From: Macrothele yani
Taxonomy: Eukaryota; Arthropoda; Arachnida; Araneae; Macrothelidae
DNA length: 64,000 bases
Direction of reading: 5' to 3'
NCBI GenBank assembly: GCA_039090855.1
Contig: CM077002.1
Coordinates: forward strand, 86,184,194 to 86,248,193
Below the pieces are notes generated by a model. The model was not told the DNA's origin, ran no database searches, and was given only the letters and a program-made list of their open reading frames with translations. The position numbers and the translations under genes were made by a program. This document shows positions 10,504-20,643 of the stretch, piece after piece. The stretch's first letter is position 1. Each line of letters begins with the position of its first letter.

Positions 10504-10700
10504 TTACCTGCTCTGAAAAAATGTTTTCTTATACCAAAAATGTATTTCACTTGCTCCAAAAACACATTTTACTGCTCCAAAAATGTATTTTACCTGCTCC
10601 AAAAATGCAATTTTGTTGCTCCAAAAATGTATTTCACCTGCTCCAAAAATATATTTTATCTGCTCCAAAAATGCATTTTGCTGCTCCAAAAATGATTTTG
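10504..10700. repeat. ~23 bp minisatellite (TGCTCCAAAAATG)
   Basis: About eight degenerate units of 22-24 bp built on CTGCTCCAAAAATGTATTTC. Open frames on both strands here are artefacts of the periodicity. The array sits immediately inside the right inverted end of the 2541 hAT-like element, a common place for subterminal repeats. Confidence 0.85.
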
Positions 10701-10716
10701 CAACTTTCCATCACTG

Positions 10717-10974
10717 CAATATGATCGAGTAACTAATGATATTTATTAAAATGTTCCAGATATTGGTGTGAACCTCAATGCTTTGCTAATAAACTTAAGA
10801 ATTCACACTTTTCCATCTGCAGCAGTGATTGGGCAATCGATTTGGGCATTTCTGTTCAATATAACAGTGATACTCACCAACTGAGTATCCAGTAACACAA
10901 TTTTTGTTAAAACACTCGATGTATTGGTGGAAACCTGAATGTTTTTCGATGCACAGGTGGGAACCTTGACGTTT
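10717..10974 (+). repeat. ~180 bp CGATG-rich array, block 2
   Basis: Continues the block 1 unit in the same orientation, picking up where block 1 was cut by the 2541 element. It ends where the next TIR element begins, at a GACGTTT that corresponds to GATGTTT on the far side (17362). Confidence 0.75.
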
Positions 10975-11785
10975 GGATTAGCGTCTCTAACCAAGCCTGG
11001 GGTCCTTCTGTGCGTTATCTCATTGGACTGCACCAAAGTGGCGGAGGTCAATTAGATAACAGATAAACCAATTGGGTTTCGTTTGAAATGCATGTCAAAT
11101 GTATATGAAATGAAACGGTTGTAGCAGAGATATTTGAAGATTTATGTGTGTGTGAGGATATCGTGGGGACCCCTTTGAGAAACCGTCCTCTTAAGTTGGA
11201 AGGTAAAGTATTATATTTGGCGGGAACTTCTGGGGTTTTGGGAGGGTTGTATCACTTCTTGGAATGGCCACCCCAAATAAAGGTGTCATCAGACAGATCT
11301 TCCTTCTCACATTATTCCACGTAATTAATTGATCTTATAGTGACGTAACCAATTAATTTATTCTGATAGATAGACACCTTCCTTTCATTAGGAAACAAAA
11401 CTTTTCTGTCTTAATAATTGCTTTGCAGTAGGGACAAAATAAGCCTTCTTAAACGCCCTTTTAATTGGCAAGACAAAATAGCCATGAAACGAGATTCTCA
11501 GGAGCATCTTCTTTCACAGCGGCCTGATAGATTGCAGTTCATCAGCGCTGACTTGTAAATCGCTGAGAGGCGGCCAGAGTTGGAAGTACAACCATTGTTT
11601 CAGTTGCTTTTAGTGGTATGATATGAAAACATACAAAAGCTGCTTATTCCCACACTTGTGGAAAAACTGTAGTGCAGAGACAGGTGATGCACTCGACTTT
11701 TTAAAATAGCAATATACAAATGTAACATTTGAATTAAGAATTAACATCAGCATGATCAGTATATTACATTTGGGTAACCCAGGTG

Positions 11786-13175
11786 CAGTGAAACTTCCAT
11801 TAATGGACTCTTCTTAATTGCGGACATATCTCTATAATGGACAATTTTTTATTCCCCGGCAGAAATGCATGGCTTCTTATCGGGCATTCACTCCTTAATA
11901 GCAGGCATTCTAAATAAAAGACGCGGACACACTTAAAGTACAATGTAACGGACAATTTGCTTTCGATTCTAGGAATTCCTATGGGTGTGATTCGCCAAAT
12001 CTCACAAAAAATTTTCTTTTTTGTTATTTTACCCTTCCTCATTCTCTATCTTAACAGTTTTGTTCCCGAGGCATAGTAAATTTTAAGGTGCTAAGTGCTA
12101 TGTACCCCGAGTAAGTGGCCAAAATCGCTGACCAAAGGATTAGCATTCATGCTAACCAGACAGTCTGACCCTCTCTTTGCATATGTACATCTGACCAGGA
12201 GAAACTTCCTTCTAGCTGATCAGGTGCTCCCAATGGGTTGAGACCTCAGAAACAGGGACCAGCGCCCAGGGCCGGCTAATTCAGGAATGGTAATCGGATT
12301 GAAACACGTGCAAGCACAATTCAGGTGTAGGTGGAAGGGACTCACATTTCATTGTTTGGTAAGACCAAGGTCAGTGCACAGGAATCAATTTCAAGTCCAG
12401 ATTACTAGAAATCATATTTGTTTGTAATAATCATGTAGGTTTTTCTAATCAAGCGACTCTGGGAAGCAAATATTTCTCAAACATTGATTTTAAAATGTCA
12501 CACAAACATAAGCATGACTCAAAAAGAAAAAGTTGAAATAATGGAGCAGAATGTTGCAGAAATGTAAGCTTGACTCTAAGAGAAAAAGTTGAAATGGTGG
12601 AGCTAAGTGAAAGGGAAAGATTAAGTGTGTGCGTTTTAGAAGGTAAACTGGGCATTGGAAAAACACAAATGAGTGAAATCTTGAAGTCTTGGCAAGATTG
12701 TAATGGCAACCAGAAAATTAAGAGAGCTTTCCCTAAAACTGTTGGTTTAGCTGTAGACACTCTAACCTATGAATGGTTTTGCGGAGCTAGAGCCAACAAC
12801 ATTCCTTTATCAGGGACTTTAATTTGTCAAAAGGCTTTAAAAATTGCAAATGAATTAGGATTCACAAAATTCAAAGCTTCAGGCGGCTGGAAAGAAATTC
12901 ATTTAGAAAACAAAATTTCACAAGAATGTAATAGACGAACAATAATACTTATATTATTTTGCTTCTTAGGTTTTGATGGATATTTTTTAATAGGTTTAGG
13001 ACAAGTTTGTTCTATGTATTGCATTTACATACTTATATTTACTTATCTTTTAAACTGCTTTTACGTTATAAACATTGCATGCTGTCATAAGCATGATTTT
13101 CCCAATAGCGGACACTTCTAAATAACGGACAATTTTTCTTTCCCCTTCGATGTCCACTATTCGGAAGTTTTACTG
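11786..13175 (+). mobile_element. Tigger/pogo-like DNA transposon
   Basis: Inverted ends CAGTGAAACTTCC (left) and the complement of GGAAGTTTTACTG (right). Subterminal repeats AATGGACA and AACGGACAATTTTT occur on both sides. The length of ~1.4 kb and the CENP-B-type coding fragment fit a Tigger derivative that has lost its catalytic part. The stretch 12060-12440 is unrelated, non-coding sequence. Confidence 0.75.
12570..12945 (+). pseudogene. CENP-B-type HTH domain of a Tigger/pogo transposase
   Basis: The frame begins MTLREKVEMVELSERERLSV, then GIGKTQMSEILK, matching the N-terminal helix-turn-helix of CENP-B/Tigger proteins. YEWFCGARANNIPLSGTLIC and FKASGGWKEIH follow, the second HTH. The DDE catalytic domain expected next is absent; downstream of about residue 125 the frame is unrelated hydrophobic sequence. 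In the family this part binds the transposon ends. Broken, non-autonomous. Confidence 0.85.
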
Positions 13176-13369
13176 TATTTACTTAACCAGATGCAGTGAA
13201 GCAACTATTAGGGGTATGCAAAAGTTTCCGCCATCCCCGCTAGCAGACGCTGTACAGGTCTAACCAGCCAGCGACCTGTGCTGTCAGTTCGTACATGAAG
13301 CCAAGCACGTCGGTCGATAAAGTTCATTTGCGGCACTGTTTGTTATTCGTGTTTAATTTAGGGAAAAGT

Positions 13370-14313
13370 GCGAGTGAAGCATACGGTTCAATATGTCAGG
13401 CGTATGGCGAAATGGTTATTGGTTAGCGGACATGTCGAGAATGGTTTGCCAAGTTTAAGAAAGGTGATCTAAGCTTGGAAGACAAATCACGTGCAGGTAG
13501 ACCGCAGGAACTCGCAGACGAGGGCTGGAATCAATATTGCAAGAGGATGCCACACAATCAACCACGCAACTGGCAAAACATTAGAAAATAGCTCAATCGA
13601 CAGTGGTATGGTGTCTACAGGCCTTGGGGAAGATCCAGAAGTTTGGTAATTGGGTTCCGCATACTTTAACGAAGCACAATATTAGTCAGTGATTAGGGAT
13701 CTGCATGTCGTTGCTGAAGTGATTTCAAGGAAAGAATTTCTTGTGGAAGGTTGTCACCGTGGATGAAAAATGGGTCTATTGCAACAACCGACCCAGGCCA
13801 GCTATCAACATCCACTGCAAAACAAGATATCCACAGGGGAAAGGTACTGTTGTGTGTGTGTGGTGGGATATGCAAGGAGTGCTGTACTTCAAACTGTTGA
13901 AACCGGGCGAAACTATCGCTGCAGAACGATATAGCGATCAGTTGATGAAACTGAATGCTGCAATTGAACAAAAATGCCCATGGACAGGTAAAGGATGCCA
14001 CCCAGTCATCCTGTTACCTGATAATGCCAGACCACATGTCAGTGCCACCACAAAATCAACCCTTGAACAGTTACACTGGGAGGTTTTACTGCACCCGGCT
14101 TACTTCTTGGACATTGCACCCTCAGACTTTCATCTGTTTCGCTCTATGCAACATGCCCTAGCCCAACAGTGGTTCACCACAGTTCCAGAGGTGGAAAATT
14201 TCGTCACTGCATTATTCAGCTCAAAACCCAAGTCCTATCAGAGTGGCATTCATTTGTTGCCTGAAAAATGGCAACAGGTGATTGATGCTAACCGCCAATA
14301 TTTCGTTGAATGA
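13370..14313 (+). pseudogene. mariner (DD34D) transposase
   Basis: N-terminal HTH remnants (ASEAYGSICQAYGE, then WFAKFKKGDLSLEDKSRAGR) lie in other frames before 13740. The main frame 13741-14313 carries the first catalytic aspartate in VTVDEKWV, the second in LPDNARPH, and the third in IAPSDFHLF. There are 34 residues between the last two, so this is a true mariner DD34D. A frameshift or small loss near 13690-13740 separates the halves. The catalytic domain is open to the family-typical end (W..vid.n..Yf.e). Confidence 0.9.
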
Positions 14314-14539
14314 GGATGTAGCATGTGACGTCATCGAGAAGTTTAAGTGAAGTGGCAATAGTCCCTGCAAGTTCCTGAAGGATAAGTATAGCTGGCTGTC
14401 CTGCAGTTAGTGTGTAAAGTGCGATCATTAGAGATCGGTATTTATAAAAATTTGAAGCCAAAATGCTTAGATTTTGTGGCATTATTAGTTGCGGTAGTAG
14501 AGGAGTTTTTTTAAGCTCTTTTTTAGGCGATCAGCTGCT

Positions 14540-15650
14540 GTCTCTAAAGGTAGTACCGAAAAGATTCACTTATCTGCCAAACGAAGGGAGATCGCTTTCC
14601 AGAGCTTAGAAAACAGTTTTTATTAAAGAGTTAGACTTTAGTAAGAGTTTAAAAAGAGTTAGGCTTTTTATAGTGAGAGTTAGACTCTTCAAAAGCAGAG
14701 AACCTTTTAAATGTTAGTTTTATCCAGAAATCAGTCATTTCTGGTAAGTCAAAGAATATCTTTTTACTTTCTCAAATGCTGTTGGTGGGCAGTGCTTGCA
14801 CTTATTGGGCCAGGCGTTTTACTCATTGATTCCAAGTTTTCAAGTTGAATTTAAAAGCTGTTGGCAGTTTTTTTGCATAGGTTTTATTGCTACTGACTAT
14901 TTTCTTGTAGAAAACTTTTTAGAGTTTGTCTCTTAGTCAAATTTTCTTAAATCAATGCCTCTGTACCCAGTCGGCTATTCAGAAGGTTCCTGTTCCTGGT
15001 TGATGGGGGGGCAGGGGGATTGAAACGTTTTATAGAGCTAAAAGAAAATTTGTTAGCCAACTGTATTTTTAATAAGAATGAAATCTCTTTGGCTGCTGGA
15101 TTTTTTAAGAGAGCTTGAGCACCCATCCCCCTGACTCACTTTTTTGGCAAGTTTTTGGCTTTTCACTTTTAAGGTTATTTGGTATCTGGTATTGGGGGTT
15201 TTACTTTACTAGTTTGTTCTATATGATATTTCCTCCCCAAACCACCCCTGATTTTATTTTTAGTATACCTGCATTTTTATCTGGAGCTGAAGCACACTTT
15301 TGCGGAAAAAATGCAAATAATGGCTAAAATTATTGTCCAAGTAAAATTCTTTTTAGTGTCTAGATATGTTAACAGGCCGGGATTATGCTGCTAAATTTAT
15401 TTACAGACAAATAAGTTAGGGTGCAAATTCCAGCAAAATTATTGTGTTTTTTCACCACAATTTTGCCTGAAAAACCAGCTTTTGCTCTAAATTTTTTGAA
15501 GACTTGGAAATCACTTCTCAGAGCTTAGAAAAACACTTTTTATTAAAGAGTTAAACTCACCAAAAGGTAGAGAATCTTTCAAGGGTCAGTTTTGTCCAGA
15601 AATCAGTGATTCCTGGAAAGGCAGACAACCTATCTTTTTTTACCCAGGGC
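14540..15650. repeat. Internal repeats inside the enlarged mariner
   Basis: Two diverged copies of a ~180-230 bp segment occur at about 14540-14770 and 15470-15650. They share GAGCTTAGAAAA, TTTTTATTAAAGAGTTA and TCCAGAAATCAGT. The sequence between them has no recognisable gene. This may be a second inserted element or a duplication within the mariner. Confidence 0.55.
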
Positions 15651-16171
15651 TCCTCACCTGGGAGGACAGAGAATCTTTCTTATTAAGGCAGTGTACATAT
15701 TTTCTTGCTAAATTACTAATTACTCTCTAAATAGGGATCTCATTAAATTACCATGTAAAAGAATATCCACGATGAGAAATTGTTATATGCTTTGAAACTT
15801 TTATATGTCTTGAACTGTTCTGCCGTAAACGCGTTTCAACCAAAGACAAAGTAATAGAAAATATTTACTATTTGCCTTTATCGAAAACTTTTCGTGTCAC
15901 CTTCAAAAATATTTGCATTCAGCACATACGAATCTTTTCCTTCAACCACTTTCATTTTTTCCAAATACCACATTTTGTACTCGGAAGTTAAACTTTCAAA
16001 GTAAGATGCCATCATTTCAACGGGGACTAGTTGTCCTTCATTTATGGTACTAAGGCTCGTTGCCATGCTGAAAGTCACGTGTCTGCTACATCCTCATAAA
16101 TGTATACTGGTTTCCTGATTGTTCCTGTCTCCTTTCTCCTTAAAACGGCAGAAACTTTTGCATACCCCTGA

Positions 16172-16929
16172 TGCATAGGAGAGTGATTTGTCTTATAAAA
16201 CATTACCTTTGCATTGAATTTATGTAATACCGGTCAAGATACGTTACTAGATAAAACTGAATTTTCTCTCAAAGGGCTGTTTCAAATATAATTGAACAAC
16301 TTACATGTAATTACACTATCTCCATATACAGGCAGATGTACTTTGGTGACCTTGGTCTTATAAAGCAACCTGAAGGATAATAAAAATTCTTGGGTTACCA
16401 CCAGTAGTAACTGCTTATGAGTTGCTGATAAAAATCAAGAATGCTTCCCCCAATCATTGGTACAGAATTTTGGTAGTTCTATTATCCTATCGTAAACTAT
16501 AACTGGCGAGCAGTGTTTAGTATGCAGGTGCTCAGGGATTTAAGTACATCTCAAAATTTTTGTGATGTGTACTGAATTCAGACTTAAATAGTTGTTATTA
16601 CTTTTGAACTTTTCTACGCTGTTTTACTGAGAAAGACTTTTTCAAGTGATCATACGCAGATTTGAAGGAACAGTAATAGCCTTTATTTTATTGCATATTA
16701 ATAGGGAACATCATAATCATGGACTTAAATAGTAAACCTAGACTTTAGCTTTTTATGTTGCAAGGACTAAGTGCATATGAATGAACATGTGTTAAACTCA
16801 CAGTAACTCGTATTGTGCTTATTGTACTTCAGAACTTTTTGTATCACAAGTATATATCCCATCCACTATCTATAAGAGATAGTACAAAATTTAATGTTGA
16901 AGCGCTGGGAGATTCTTACATCTTGGAAC
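16172..16929. other. AT-rich stretch, nothing recognised
   Basis: Non-coding interior of the 10975 TIR element, between the mariner and the small Penelope dimer. No open frame of note, no tRNA-like sequence and no tandem repeat. Confidence 0.5.
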
Positions 16930-16998
16930 TATTAATATCTTTTACTAATCTAAAACAACTATTATGGGAATTTTACTAGGAATTTTTTCATTTAAATT

Positions 16999-17036
16999 GC
17001 AAATTTTCGGAGAAAACTCTTCTCCTTCTTCAGGCT
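16999..17036 (-). ncRNA. Hammerhead-like motif, dimer D left arm
   Basis: CTGAAGA, GGAGAA/TTCTCC stem II and GAAA on the minus strand, flanked by GC pairs for stem I. It is the same motif as in dimer A, with A in place of T at the last stem I position. Confidence 0.45.
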
Positions 17037-17063
17037 GTCTTTTTGCAGGACAGCAAAAAGACA

Positions 17064-17100
17064 GCCTGAAGAAGGAGAAGAGTTTTCTCCGAAAATTTGC
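17064..17100 (+). ncRNA. Hammerhead-like motif, dimer D right arm
   Basis: Mirror copy of the left-arm motif: AGC, CTGAAGA, stem II, GAAA, then GC closing a two- to three-pair stem I. Confidence 0.45.
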
Positions 17101-17360
17101 AATTTAAATGAAAAAATTTCCTAGTAAAATTCCCATAATAGTTGTTTTAGATTAGTAATTGAATTAAGAAACTAGGAAGCCATTTCTCAACATGAGCTTT
17201 ATTCAAAGTATTAATATCTGTTATTATTGTTCCAGGTTCCAGCATTACATGTCCCACATGTATTTCACACGCCAATTCATTATCCAGTTCGTCCGCGTCA
17301 CAGTGCTGCCCAATGAGATGAGGAGTTAGATGGACCTCAGGCTTGGTTTGAGACTATAGT

Positions 17361-17486
17361 CGATGTTTTGCTAATGAACTGAAGAATTCGCATTTTTCCA
17401 TCTGCACCAATAAATGGGCAAACAATTTGTAAAATCTCTCTTTATTATAACAGTGATACTCACCAATTCAACATCCAGTAGCATAA
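17361..17486 (+). repeat. ~180 bp CGATG-rich array, block 3
   Basis: Most of one unit (TCGATGTTTTGCTAATGAACTG through CATCCAGTAGCATAA). Its end is duplicated across the next transposon, and the uninterrupted unit at 19920-19975 shows the empty site. Confidence 0.8.
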
Positions 17487-17659
17487 CATTGGGGAACAAA
17501 ACTTTTGGTGCCTAAGATGTTAGAACCCTTTTGGGGTATTTTGGGGTCATAGATTCTAAAAATTGCATTAGTTTTTGTTCATCAGATCTGCTTCTAACAA
17601 TATGACATATGCAGAGAAATCCCAAGAAGCCTAGAACATGAACAACAACACAAGTTTCA

Positions 17660-19309
17660 TCATTGAGACATGCTGCTGAACCAGCGTTTCTGTGATTTCC
17701 TGCGATGCGGTGTTCCTGGACGTCCACGGTGGATGTTCCATTGATAGTCCACCATCATATGCGTATCCCATCTTCCACGGTACTGTTCTTCCATGGCCCT
17801 TATTTCCTGGTGAATTCTCTCCCCTTGTTCATCGCTGATATCACCAAGACAATGCGAAAATCGATCCAAATGACTGTGGAGGTAATGCAATTTGATGCTC
17901 ATGTTACAACCAAGTGTACAAAACACAGTGAGCATATTCTCCATGAGTTCATGGTAATTAGCGGCTTTATGGTTCCCAAGAAAATTCTGTACAACCATAC
18001 AAAACGATGACAACGCACATGCCTTGATATTATCCATTGAGTCTTGGAGACGCTGGTCTTTAATGAGTTCCCGAATTTGTGGTCCATTGAATATACCTGT
18101 TTTTATTTTCTGCATGCTCAACGCTGGAAATTTTCTACATATGTAGCCGAAACACATTCCATCTTCCTTAAGTGCCTTTACAAATTCTTTCATCAAACCA
18201 AGTTTGATGTGGAATGGTGGCCATATGATCTTTTCTCTGTCCACCAAAGGTTCTGTGATGATATTTTCCTCTCCAGCTACCATGTTTTCTCTCACAGGCC
18301 TACTGTCCCACAGACATACAAAGCACAGGTACTTGGTGTACCCGGCCTGCTGCCCTAGGAGAAAATTCACCATCTTCAAATCCACACAGATGACCCATTG
18401 GTGATCGCGGTATGCTGTCTTCTCTAGGACTATGGCTATTGTCGCCTGATCTTCCCGCATACCAACTGAGTGATCGATTGGGATTGATCTGTATCTGTTC
18501 CTGTTATGTAGAAGTACACATTTGAGGCTGCATTTGGGGCTATCTATGAATAACCGCTTTTCATTGGGTGTGTATTCCCATATGCCCAATTTCATCAGCA
18601 ATCCCCGCACATTGCTGCAGAAAACGAATTCGTTTTCTTTTGTGAAGAATGGCAGAAACTCTTCTTCTCTGTTGCAATACACTGTGAATTTTGTTCCTGG
18701 GAACAGTACATTTTTCTGCCAGCTTGGAAGCTAACAATTCAGCTGCCTTCTTTGGAACACTTAGGTCCCTTATAAGGCCGTTCAATTTCGTTTGACTGAA
18801 ACCTGATGCAGCTGATGAAGGTCCTTGGAAATCACTATCATGTTGCTCATCATAGCTTTTTTTCTCACCAGCCGATTTATCCGACTCTTCGGAGAGCTCT
18901 GGCAGCCTGCTACATGTTGGGACAGAATGTGGAACAGTGCGTCTAGTGGAGGCTAGATCAGGATACATCCACTTACTCCGGTTTTTCCCATTGATGCCTT
19001 TTATGTTCACCAGACAAAAGTAACAGTCATCATCACTGTGGTTGCTCTGTTCATGCCATACCATTGGTATAGCAAATTTCATGCACTTCCTTTTCCCATT
19101 CGTCCACTGTCACTCTGTGGACATTTGACACACGGCATGCAGTGCCCAAGCCTTATAAATTGGTCCCCTAGTTTTACTGTGAAGTAGGCAAAATAAGCTC
19201 TTATCACAAAGTCCATTATAGCTTGTCTCTGTTGAGCGAACATGTACTCTCCGCAAATGTAACAAAAAACATCCTAATGATTGACACATTTTCTTCGTGA
19301 TGAATTCAT
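17660..19309 (-). pseudogene. Unnamed transposon protein (FCYICG...GERIHQE family), candidate DDE transposase
   Basis: Joined across breaks, the gene reads as follows. An N-terminal FCYICG zinc-knuckle motif follows an ATG at 19309. A second cysteine group comes next, then MKFAIPMVWHEQ with a CYFC pair. An acidic serine-rich linker leads to IDSPKCSLKCVLLHN, then ICVDLKMVNFLLGQQAGY with CFVC close behind, then PPFHIKLGLMKEFVKAL and LHYLHSHLDRF, and finally EQGERIHQEIRAMEEQY. I read the aspartates of IDSPK and VDLK and the glutamate of GERIHQE as a possible D-D-E triad. A stop after 11 codons and frameshifts near 19100 and 18690 break this copy. I recall similar unnamed proteins in arthropods and cnidarians; function is not established here. 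Confidence 0.7.
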
Positions 19310-19406
19310 GTCAACACCTAAAACAGAAATAAAACGCGTCTGAACATGTAACGTGCACACGCAAGCACGGACAGCAACAGAAAATTCAAAGGTATGTATA
19401 TGAACA

Positions 19407-19735
19407 GGTAACAAATGCTGGCAGGAAAATAAAGTAATACTTGGTAATAACGCCAACAATATCTTGAAAACCAGAGCTGCTAGAGCAAAAAGGATGTCAT
19501 TTCTGGAATCAGCAACACAAAAGTACTCGGAATCAGGTCGAAAATTCCACGCACCACGAAAATAAATTTTTTACGGGTAACAAATGCTGGCAGGAAAATA
19601 ACATAATACTCGGTAATAACACCAACAATATCTCAAAAACTAGAGCTGTTAGGGCAGAAAGAATACCATTTCTGGAATCGGCAACCCAAAAATACACAGC
19701 ATTAGATCAAAAATTCCAGGCACCACGAAAAAAAA
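19407..19735. repeat. ~169 bp tandem duplication near the right end of the 17487 transposon
   Basis: GGTAACAAATGCTGGCAGG begins both at 19407 and at 19576. The two copies then run in parallel through CCACGAAAA to the right TIR. The duplication lies upstream of the minus-strand gene, where promoter or subterminal binding sites would be. Confidence 0.85.
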
Positions 19736-19757
19736 AAAAATTTTTTGTTCCCCAGTG

Positions 19758-20460
19758 ATAATATATATTTGTTAAAATCCTCGATGTATTGGTGGAAACC
19801 TTGATGTTTCTTCGATGCGTCGGTGAGAACCTCAATGGTTTGCTAATAAACTGAAGAATTCGCACTTTTCCATCTGCAGCAATAAATGGGCAATCAATTT
19901 GTAAAATCTCACTTTAATATAACAGTGATACTCACCAATTCAACATCCAGTAACATAATATTTGTTAAAACCCTCGATGTCTCTTCAGTGCGTCGGTGGG
20001 AACCTCGATGGTTTGCTAATAAACTAAAGAATTCATACTTTTCCATCTGCAGCAACAACTGGACAATTGATTTGAAAAATCTCTGTTCGATGTAACAGTG
20101 ATACTCTACCTCGTTGGTGATACTGACCAATTCAACATCTAGTACCATAATGTTTGTTAAAATGCCTGATGTATCAGTGGAAACCTCGATGGTTTTTGGT
20201 GTATTGGTGGAAACCTCAATGTTTTTTTATGTATCAGTGTATACCTCGATGTTTTGCTAACAAGCTGAAAATTTATACTTTTTCATCTCCAGCAGCGAAT
20301 GGGCGCATCGGTGGGTAAAATCTATGTTCAATATAATAGTGAGTTCTCACCAATTCAACCCCAAGTAACTAATAATATTTCTTAAAACGCTCAATGTTTT
20401 TCGATGTATCGGTGGAAACCTCTGTATTTTTCCGATGCATCGGCCCCCGTACATTCGAGA
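19758..20460 (+). repeat. ~180 bp CGATG-rich array, block 4
   Basis: About four units with the full set of phrases, including CTGCAGCAATAAATGGGCAA and CGATGTATCGGTGGAAACC. The copy at 19920-19980 is the empty-site reference for the 17487 transposon. Confidence 0.8.
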
Positions 20461-20643
20461 CATGGCCGGCAGGACCACAGGGGCAACTGCCCCAGTTGCC
20501 CTAGGCCCCGCAGTTTAGAAGACAAAAACAGAAATCATTTTTGCTAGAATTCTCTATATTTATTGCTATTTTTTTTTTTTAAGTTTTGGGGTGCGAGGCC
20601 CTAAAAATATATTTATATATCATCATCATCATCATCATCATTG

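Larger units (their letters stand above)
2541..10716. mobile_element. hAT-like DNA transposon with 6 bp TSD, heavily nested
   Basis: The ends are inverted: CAGTCACGGAAAGTT at the left, and the complement of the right end reads CAGTGATGGAAAGTT. Both sit inside the ~180 bp repeat, and CAATAT flanks the element at 2535-2540 and 10717-10722. The uninterrupted repeat elsewhere reads straight through this point, which confirms the insertion. The 8.2 kb interior is mostly later insertions (two Penelope inverted dimers, a piggyBac MITE, a mariner MITE). The only likely original coding matter is the BED-finger fragment at 9837-10310. A 6 bp TSD also flanks the larger hAT at 30347. Assignment to a 6 bp-TSD hAT group is inference. 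Confidence 0.7.
13208..16171 (+). mobile_element. mariner element, enlarged to ~3 kb
   Basis: Inverted ends are TTAGGGGTATGCAAAAGTTT at the left and the complement of the right end at 16145-16171. The transposase ORF remnant occupies 13370-14313. The family is usually about 1.3 kb; here about 1.8 kb of extra AT-rich sequence lies between the transposase and the right end. That extra part has its own internal repeats (14540-14770 and 15470-15650). TA flanks the left side; the right side reads TG. Confidence 0.85.
16941..17208. mobile_element. Minimal Penelope inverted dimer D (tails only)
   Basis: A 268 bp palindrome made only of the 3' tail of the dimer A family, in opposite orientations around a short spacer at about 17046-17053. 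TATTAATATCT flanks it exactly at 16930-16940 and 17209-17219. The right tail is about 48 bp longer, as in dimer A. Both arms carry the hammerhead-like motif. It shows that the inverted form can insert with no coding sequence at all. Confidence 0.9.
10975..17360. mobile_element. DNA transposon with ~65 bp TIRs, family not recognised
   Basis: The inner left end reads GTCTCTAACCAAGCCTGGGG from 10983. The complement of the right end, 17354 downwards, reads GTCTCAAACCAAGCCTGAGG. Similarity continues for about 65 bp, including ATCTCATTGG. It splits the ~180 bp repeat, with GACGTTT and GATGTTT at the edges as a probable imperfect TSD. No coding region of its own is recognisable. The interior holds a Tigger-like element, a mariner, a small Penelope dimer and uncharacterised sequence (11040-11785, 16172-16930). 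Confidence 0.65.
17487..19757 (-). mobile_element. DNA transposon with CAYTGGGGAACAAAA ends, encoding an unnamed CxxC protein
   Basis: Left end CATTGGGGAACAAAAC; the complement of the right end is CACTGGGGAACAAAAA. ATAA flanks both sides (17483-17486 and 19758-19761), and a paralogous repeat copy at 19950 shows the uninterrupted site. The 2.27 kb element carries one gene on the minus strand and, behind its 5' end, a ~169 bp tandem duplication. The CACTG start, 4 bp TSD and CxxC motifs recall the CMC (CACTA/Chapaev) group, but that link is inference. Confidence 0.85.

Noticed and set aside
10504..10724. Open frames on both strands over 10504-10724
   Set aside because: They follow the 22-24 bp minisatellite; composition is periodic and no homologue comes to mind.
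12060..12440. A SINE-like insert inside the Tigger element
   Set aside because: One box A-like phrase occurs on the minus strand, but no box B, tail or TSD.
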